Of a stretch of DNA of 41,389 nt, positions 37,102 through 41,389 are shown piece by piece (the first letter of the stretch is position 1; every line of letters starts with the position of its first letter). The notes beneath the pieces were generated by a model. That model made no database searches, was not told the origin of the DNA, and saw nothing but the letters and a program-made list of their open reading frames with translations. This stretch comes from a bacterium. GTDB taxonomy: Bacteria; SZUA-79; Acidulodesulfobacterales; Acidulodesulfobacteraceae. The position numbers and the translations under genes were made by a program. Location: assembly GCA_021806885.1 (NCBI GenBank), contig JAKAPT010000006.1, positions 1-41,389 of the forward strand, written 5' to 3'.

Positions 37102-38298
37102 TTATAAGAAAAATCCGTGCCGGACGTTTGCGGTCGCGCCTTTTTGTCCTTCGGAAGTGCCGGTGACGACGCTTTCTCCTGCCTTTAATTCACTCGAGGA
37201 AATCTCGGTATAGCTGTCGTTGTTATCCCCAAGTTTGACTATTACGGGAACCGGTTTTGAATCCTTCAATATCCATATCACGCCCTCGCCGGCTTTAATC
37301 TCGTTACCAAGCGCGGATTTTAAAGCAGGGGCAATGTTTCCCGGCATAAATCTCAAAGCTGCGTTCGGAACGGCCAGGGGCACTTTTTTCTGAGAGATAT
37401 ATATCCTGGGCGTCGCAGTCATTCCGGGAAGGATGAGATGGTCCGGGTTGTCAAAAAAGATCGTCACGTTATAACTGACTACCCCGGAGACGATCGTGGG
37501 ATTAATCCTTACGTTATGCACAATTCCGCTGAAGGTCTTATCCGGATAGGCATAAACAGTGAAAGTCGCCTTGTTCCCCTTTTTTATACCGGCCAGGTCC
37601 GCCTCATTAGTGGTAGTGTCTATTTCCATCTTTGAGATATTTTCTCCGATGGTGAAAAGGGTGGGCGTCTGAAAGCTCGAGGCCACGTCCTGTCCGACCG
37701 CCACGTTGACGTTTATAACTACCCCGTCCACGGGCGAGTAAATATTAGTGTATGAGAGGTTGGCCCTGTCTATATTCAACTGGGCCTTATCTTTATCAAC
37801 GACGCTTTTCAGGTATTTTTCCTGCTGAAGGTCTTCCAGATACACGGTTTTTGCCTGCTGTTCCGTGGCATGGGCTATAAGGTTCTCCTTCCATAATTTT
37901 TTATCCCTTAAATATGTTAATTTGTCGAACGCGGTTTGAGAGGCCTGCTTTTTAACGTTTGCCTCATCGGATGCCAGGGTTGCGGTATCGCCGTTCACCT
38001 TGTCCATAAAAGGGGTCGGATCTATTTTCGCGATGAGCTGCCCCTTCTTAACGATGGAGTTATACCATACGTAAATTTTTGAGATTTCCCCCGAAACCTG
38101 GGAGCCTACGGCTACCGTGTTCACGGGGTTTGTCGTTCCGGTGGTGAGAACGGATTTCACGATAGTTTTAGGGCCGAGCTTATATATGCTGTAGGAAGGG
38201 GTTTTATTCGTTGAATTCTTGACCAGAATCCACGATAACGCCCCTAAAACCGCTATGGCGATTGCTATTATCGTGATAACCTTGTTTTTTTTCTTCAT
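37102..38298 (-). CDS. MacA-like periplasmic adaptor (HlyD/RND MFP family)
   Basis: N-terminal TM, VAVGSQVSGEISKIYVWYNSIVKKGQLIAKID, YSPVDGVVINVNVAVGQDV. Confidence 0.94.
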   Translation of the reverse strand: MKKKNKVITIIAIAIAVLGALSWILVKNSTNKTPSYSIYKLGPKTIVKSVLTTGTTNPVNTVAVGSQVSGEISKIYVWYNSIVKKGQLIAKIDPTPFMDKVNGDTATLASDEANVKKQASQTAFDKLTYLRDKKLWKENLIAHATEQQAKTVYLEDLQQEKYLKSVVDKDKAQLNIDRANLSYTNIYSPVDGVVINVNVAVGQDVASSFQTPTLFTIGENISKMEIDTTTNEADLAGIKKGNKATFTVYAYPDKTFSGIVHNVRINPTIVSGVVSYNVTIFFDNPDHLILPGMTATPRIYISQKKVPLAVPNAALRFMPGNIAPALKSALGNEIKAGEGVIWILKDSKPVPVIVKLGDNNDSYTEISSSELKAGESVVTGTSEGQKGATANVRHGFFL

Positions 38299-39797
38299 TT
38301 TTTCTCCTTGCCGAAATAATGTGAGTAAAGCAAGCCGATATCCGAATAGAGCTTGTCCTTGAGATAATAATAGGTATATTTGGAGTTAATGTAGCTCGTA
38401 AGGCTCGAGATATACTGGGAGTTCGCGGTAACAAGCTGAACCATGGATCCCACCCCCACCTTGTAGCTTTTCAGGGCAAGTTCATAGGCGAGTTTAGAGG
38501 CCTTTTCCGACTGCTTCAGGGCCGCTATCGTAAGGTACTGGCTTTTTATCCCGTAATAATCCTGGGAAATCGTATAGATAAGGTTTTGTTCAGTCAGCCT
38601 CCTGTTCCAGATGGAACTAAAAAGGAGGGCCTTTGACGACGCCACCTTGTTCGTCGTAAGAAACCCGTTGAATATGGGGACGCTTAAGGAAATACCCGCG
38701 GCGTAATTCCTGTTTAACGGGAATACCGAATTTACTCCCGTATATGAAAAACTTGCGCTAAGGGAAGGGTAATAGCCTGTTTTTGCCTCGTTCACGGACG
38801 CTTTTTCGGATTTTACCTCGTATATGCTCTGGAGCAGAAGCGGGCTGTTTTTTAATCCCTTTTTAATGAGGTCGCCAATGTTCTCGTTGAAGCCTCCGGC
38901 CATCAGGGTGTTTACGAATTGATATTTCCCGTTCAGTGGAAGCCCTATAGAATTTATCAGGGCGAGCCTTGAGATTTTTGAATTAAATTTTGAATTTATA
39001 TACTCGGCCCTGGCCGTTTCCATCGATGCTTTTGCCGTTTCGGCGTCCACGAGATTACCCGTGCCGACCCTGTAAAAGGCCTCGGCGGCTTTGTAGGCTA
39101 TTTCATTATTTTTCAGGTTTTCAAGGTCGGCCTTTTCTATCTCGGAATTTTCGAAATACTGGGCAAAATTTAATACCACGTTGTATAGGTCTGAATTTGT
39201 TTCCTGGGAATACGCATATTTCGAAACCTTCATTTGATTGAGGGACGCAAGGTAGGAATAATGCCTGCCCCCAAAAGAATATATGAGCCATGTCGCGTTT
39301 AAATCGGCCTGGTAGTCGTTTATCATATAATTGATTCCCCCGTTATTTTTAAACGTCGGGGGAATGCCCGCGCCTGCTGAGGAAACGCTCATCACCGTTT
39401 CCCTTGAATAAATGCCCCCGGCCGATATCTGGGGAAAGTAATTGTACAGGGTTTCGTTCTTATTGTAAACGGATGAAATATAGGAATATTTAGAAGATTG
39501 TATTCCCGGGTAGTTTTCCAGGGCAAGCCTGAGGGCGGTTTTTAAATCTATTACGGTTATATTTTTTGCCCCGGCAGGGATTTCTTCATTTTTTAAGGGC
39601 TTAAAAGTAAATTCCGATTTTTTATTTTTTATTGGTTTTTTTATTTTGGGTCCGGAGGTTTTTCCCTGCCCCGCGTAAGCGGTTACCCCGGGAGCTAAAA
39701 AGGATAGGGGAAAAAACATCAGGAAAGAAAAAAGAACGACGCGAACCGCTCTTCCGGAAATATCGATTTTAAGTTTCATATGGCTTTTAAACATCAT
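38295..39797 (-). CDS. TolC-like outer-membrane efflux protein
   Basis: Signal peptide; two helical repeats; LALENYPGIQSSKYSYISSVYNKNETLYNYFPQISAG. Confidence 0.93.
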   Translation of the reverse strand: MMFKSHMKLKIDISGRAVRVVLFSFLMFFPLSFLAPGVTAYAGQGKTSGPKIKKPIKNKKSEFTFKPLKNEEIPAGAKNITVIDLKTALRLALENYPGIQSSKYSYISSVYNKNETLYNYFPQISAGGIYSRETVMSVSSAGAGIPPTFKNNGGINYMINDYQADLNATWLIYSFGGRHYSYLASLNQMKVSKYAYSQETNSDLYNVVLNFAQYFENSEIEKADLENLKNNEIAYKAAEAFYRVGTGNLVDAETAKASMETARAEYINSKFNSKISRLALINSIGLPLNGKYQFVNTLMAGGFNENIGDLIKKGLKNSPLLLQSIYEVKSEKASVNEAKTGYYPSLSASFSYTGVNSVFPLNRNYAAGISLSVPIFNGFLTTNKVASSKALLFSSIWNRRLTEQNLIYTISQDYYGIKSQYLTIAALKQSEKASKLAYELALKSYKVGVGSMVQLVTANSQYISSLTSYINSKYTYYYLKDKLYSDIGLLYSHYFGKEKK

Positions 39798-39883
39798 TTA
39801 TATTATAATACACACCTGGCTTATATCAAGGTAAAGGCCTGTTAAACCCTCATAATTTAAAGTAAAAAAATAAACTTAATCCT

Positions 39884-39912
39884 ATTCTAATGACTTTAAA
39901 GTCATTTGTCAA
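39884..39912 (-). promoter_or_regulatory. Candidate sigma70 promoter of tolC-macAB with palindromic operator in the spacer
   Basis: Minus strand TTGACA (39912-39907), 17-bp spacer AATGACTTTAAAGTCAT, TAGAAT (39889-39884); 18-bp perfect palindrome AATGACTTTAAAGTCATT at 39889-39906. Confidence 0.7.
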
Positions 39913-39926
39913 TAAATATCATTACC

Positions 39927-41389
39927 ATGCCGATTTATTTTAATTTAATAAGCCTCGGATGTCCCAAAAACCAGGTAGATTCGGAGGTTATGTTCACAAA
40001 TCTTAAAAGAAGGGGTATAAGGTTTACCCCGGATATCGAGAAAAGCGACGCGTGCGTCATAAATACATGCGGGTTTGTGGAGGCGGCAAGAAAGGAGTCC
40101 ATCGAGACAATCATGGACGTGGTGCGGCAGAAAATGGAGGGAGGGCCCAGATATATCGCCGTTACGGGATGCCTTGTCAACAATAACCTTGCACGGCTTA
40201 AAAAGGAAATTCCGGAGGTAGATATATTTCTTCCGTCTTTTGATGAAGACAGGATTGCCGAAGAATTATTGAAAAAGGCGGGAAGACCGCACCGTGAAAA
40301 GGCATGCGTCAAGTCCGCGATTAAACCTTTTGAAAGGGAGCATTTTAACCTTAAATCAACCGCGTATCTTAAAATATCCGAAGGCTGCGACAGGACCTGT
40401 TCTTTCTGCGCAATTCCCGGAATAAGGGGAAAATACCTATCGAGGCGTATCGAAGAAATCATAAAAGAGGCGGGGTATCTCTCGGGCGCCGGGGTGAAGG
40501 AATTAATCCTGGTCTCTCAGGACACCTCGTATTACGGCACCGATTTGAATATGAAAAACGGGCTATACAGGCTCTTAAAGGAGCTTGTTAAAATAAAGGA
40601 TATTAAATGGATAAGGCTTATGTACCTTTATCCGTTAAAATCATTATTTAGTGATGACCTTCTCTCCCTCGTAAACAACGAAGAGAAAATACTGAAATAT
40701 CTTGACATTCCAATCCAGCATATTTCGGATAACGTTTTAAAGGCGATGAAACGGGGCTCAAGTAGAAAAAATATAATAAACCTGATCGAAAGGCTCAGGA
40801 ATAACATAAAGGATGTTTCGCTCAGGACTTCTCTTATAGCGGGTTTCCCGGGAGAGACGGAGGGGGATTTTAACGAGCTGCTTTCCTTCGTGAGGGATGC
40901 TGAATTCGACCATCTCGGGGTTTTTAAATATTCGGACGAAAAAGCCTCGCCTTCCCACAGGTTAGGGGGCAAGGTAAAATTTTCCGTGAAAAACGAGAGG
41001 TATAAGGAACTTATGCTGGCGCAGGCAGGCGTTCTCGGAAAAATTTTTTTAAAGCGTAAAGAAAAGAAATATAACGTTATCGTCGACAGGATTTCTGGGG
41101 GGTATATAACCGCGAGGGGATATTTCCAGGCCCCTGATGTCGATGGATATATATTTATTCCCGCCACTGATTTAAAAACTCGCCGCTCCCTTTTTCCCAC
41201 GGAAGCTTTTGTCCCCGTAAAGATTATAAAACAAAAGGGATATGACCTTATCGGCTCCCTGGATGGCACGTGGTATGAACATACTTACCACCCTGTCTCG
41301 ATTTTAACATATCTATTACCCCGTATAAATAATTTAAGCGGCCAAGCCACTCAACCCCGGTACCCAGCACCCTTAAAACATCTTCCATA
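39927..41389 (+). CDS. rimO: Ribosomal protein S12 methylthiotransferase RimO, 3' end open at window edge (absent from the ORF track)
   Basis: MPIYFNLISLGCPKNQVDSEVM; NTCGFVEAARKESI; ISEGCDRTCSFCAIPGIRGKYLSR; IAGFPGETEGDF; frame open to base 41389. Confidence 0.93.
   Translation, partial: MPIYFNLISLGCPKNQVDSEVMFTNLKRRGIRFTPDIEKSDACVINTCGFVEAARKESIETIMDVVRQKMEGGPRYIAVTGCLVNNNLARLKKEIPEVDIFLPSFDEDRIAEELLKKAGRPHREKACVKSAIKPFEREHFNLKSTAYLKISEGCDRTCSFCAIPGIRGKYLSRRIEEIIKEAGYLSGAGVKELILVSQDTSYYGTDLNMKNGLYRLLKELVKIKDIKWIRLMYLYPLKSLFSDDLLSLVNNEEKILKYLDIPIQHISDNVLKAMKRGSSRKNIINLIERLRNNIKDVSLRTSLIAGFPGETEGDFNELLSFVRDAEFDHLGVFKYSDEKASPSHRLGGKVKFSVKNERYKELMLAQAGVLGKIFLKRKEKKYNVIVDRISGGYITARGYFQAPDVDGYIFIPATDLKTRRSLFPTEAFVPVKIIKQKGYDLIGSLDGTWYEHTYHPVSILTYLLPRINNLSGQATQPRYPAPLKHLP

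Noticed and set aside
39935-41269. Minus-strand ORFs 39935-40462, 40628-41269 and 40758-40958
   Set aside because: Antisense to rimO with no recognisable domain; rimO motifs on the + strand are unambiguous

Overview
The window is dominated by ordinary chromosomal genes, but its first ~18 kb is an unusual redox locus on the + strand. Gene order there: NarL-type histidine kinase and response regulator; small cytochrome c; a cytochrome d1-like protein flanked by two c-heme motifs; NirJ-like radical SAM protein; NirF-like propeller protein; a three-subunit molybdoenzyme (FeS, NrfD-type, catalytic) with Tat motifs on two subunits; a second, degenerate NarL-type regulator; di-heme and mono-heme cytochromes c; Rieske; cytochrome b; and a polytopic membrane protein with a fused c-heme domain. 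I read this as a candidate uncharacterised respiratory system combining heme-d1-type chemistry, a molybdoenzyme and a bc-type complex. Its substrate cannot be read from sequence. Next come F0 genes (AtpI-like, a, c), a P-type H+-ATPase (-), tRNA-Phe (-), a polyferredoxin (-), dus, rplM, rpsI and argC. A dense minus-strand run follows: tolC-macA-ABC ATPase-permease-cysE-rrf2-nifS/iscS-mnmA-mtaB-rnc-der-SBP. A rimO gene (+) runs off the right edge and is missing from the ORF track. Noteworthy DNA signals are a duplicated upstream box at the two cytochrome transcription units, a perfect palindrome filling the -35/-10 spacer of the tolC-macAB promoter, and two strong hairpins. Family calls come from motif recognition by eye; no database search was run.
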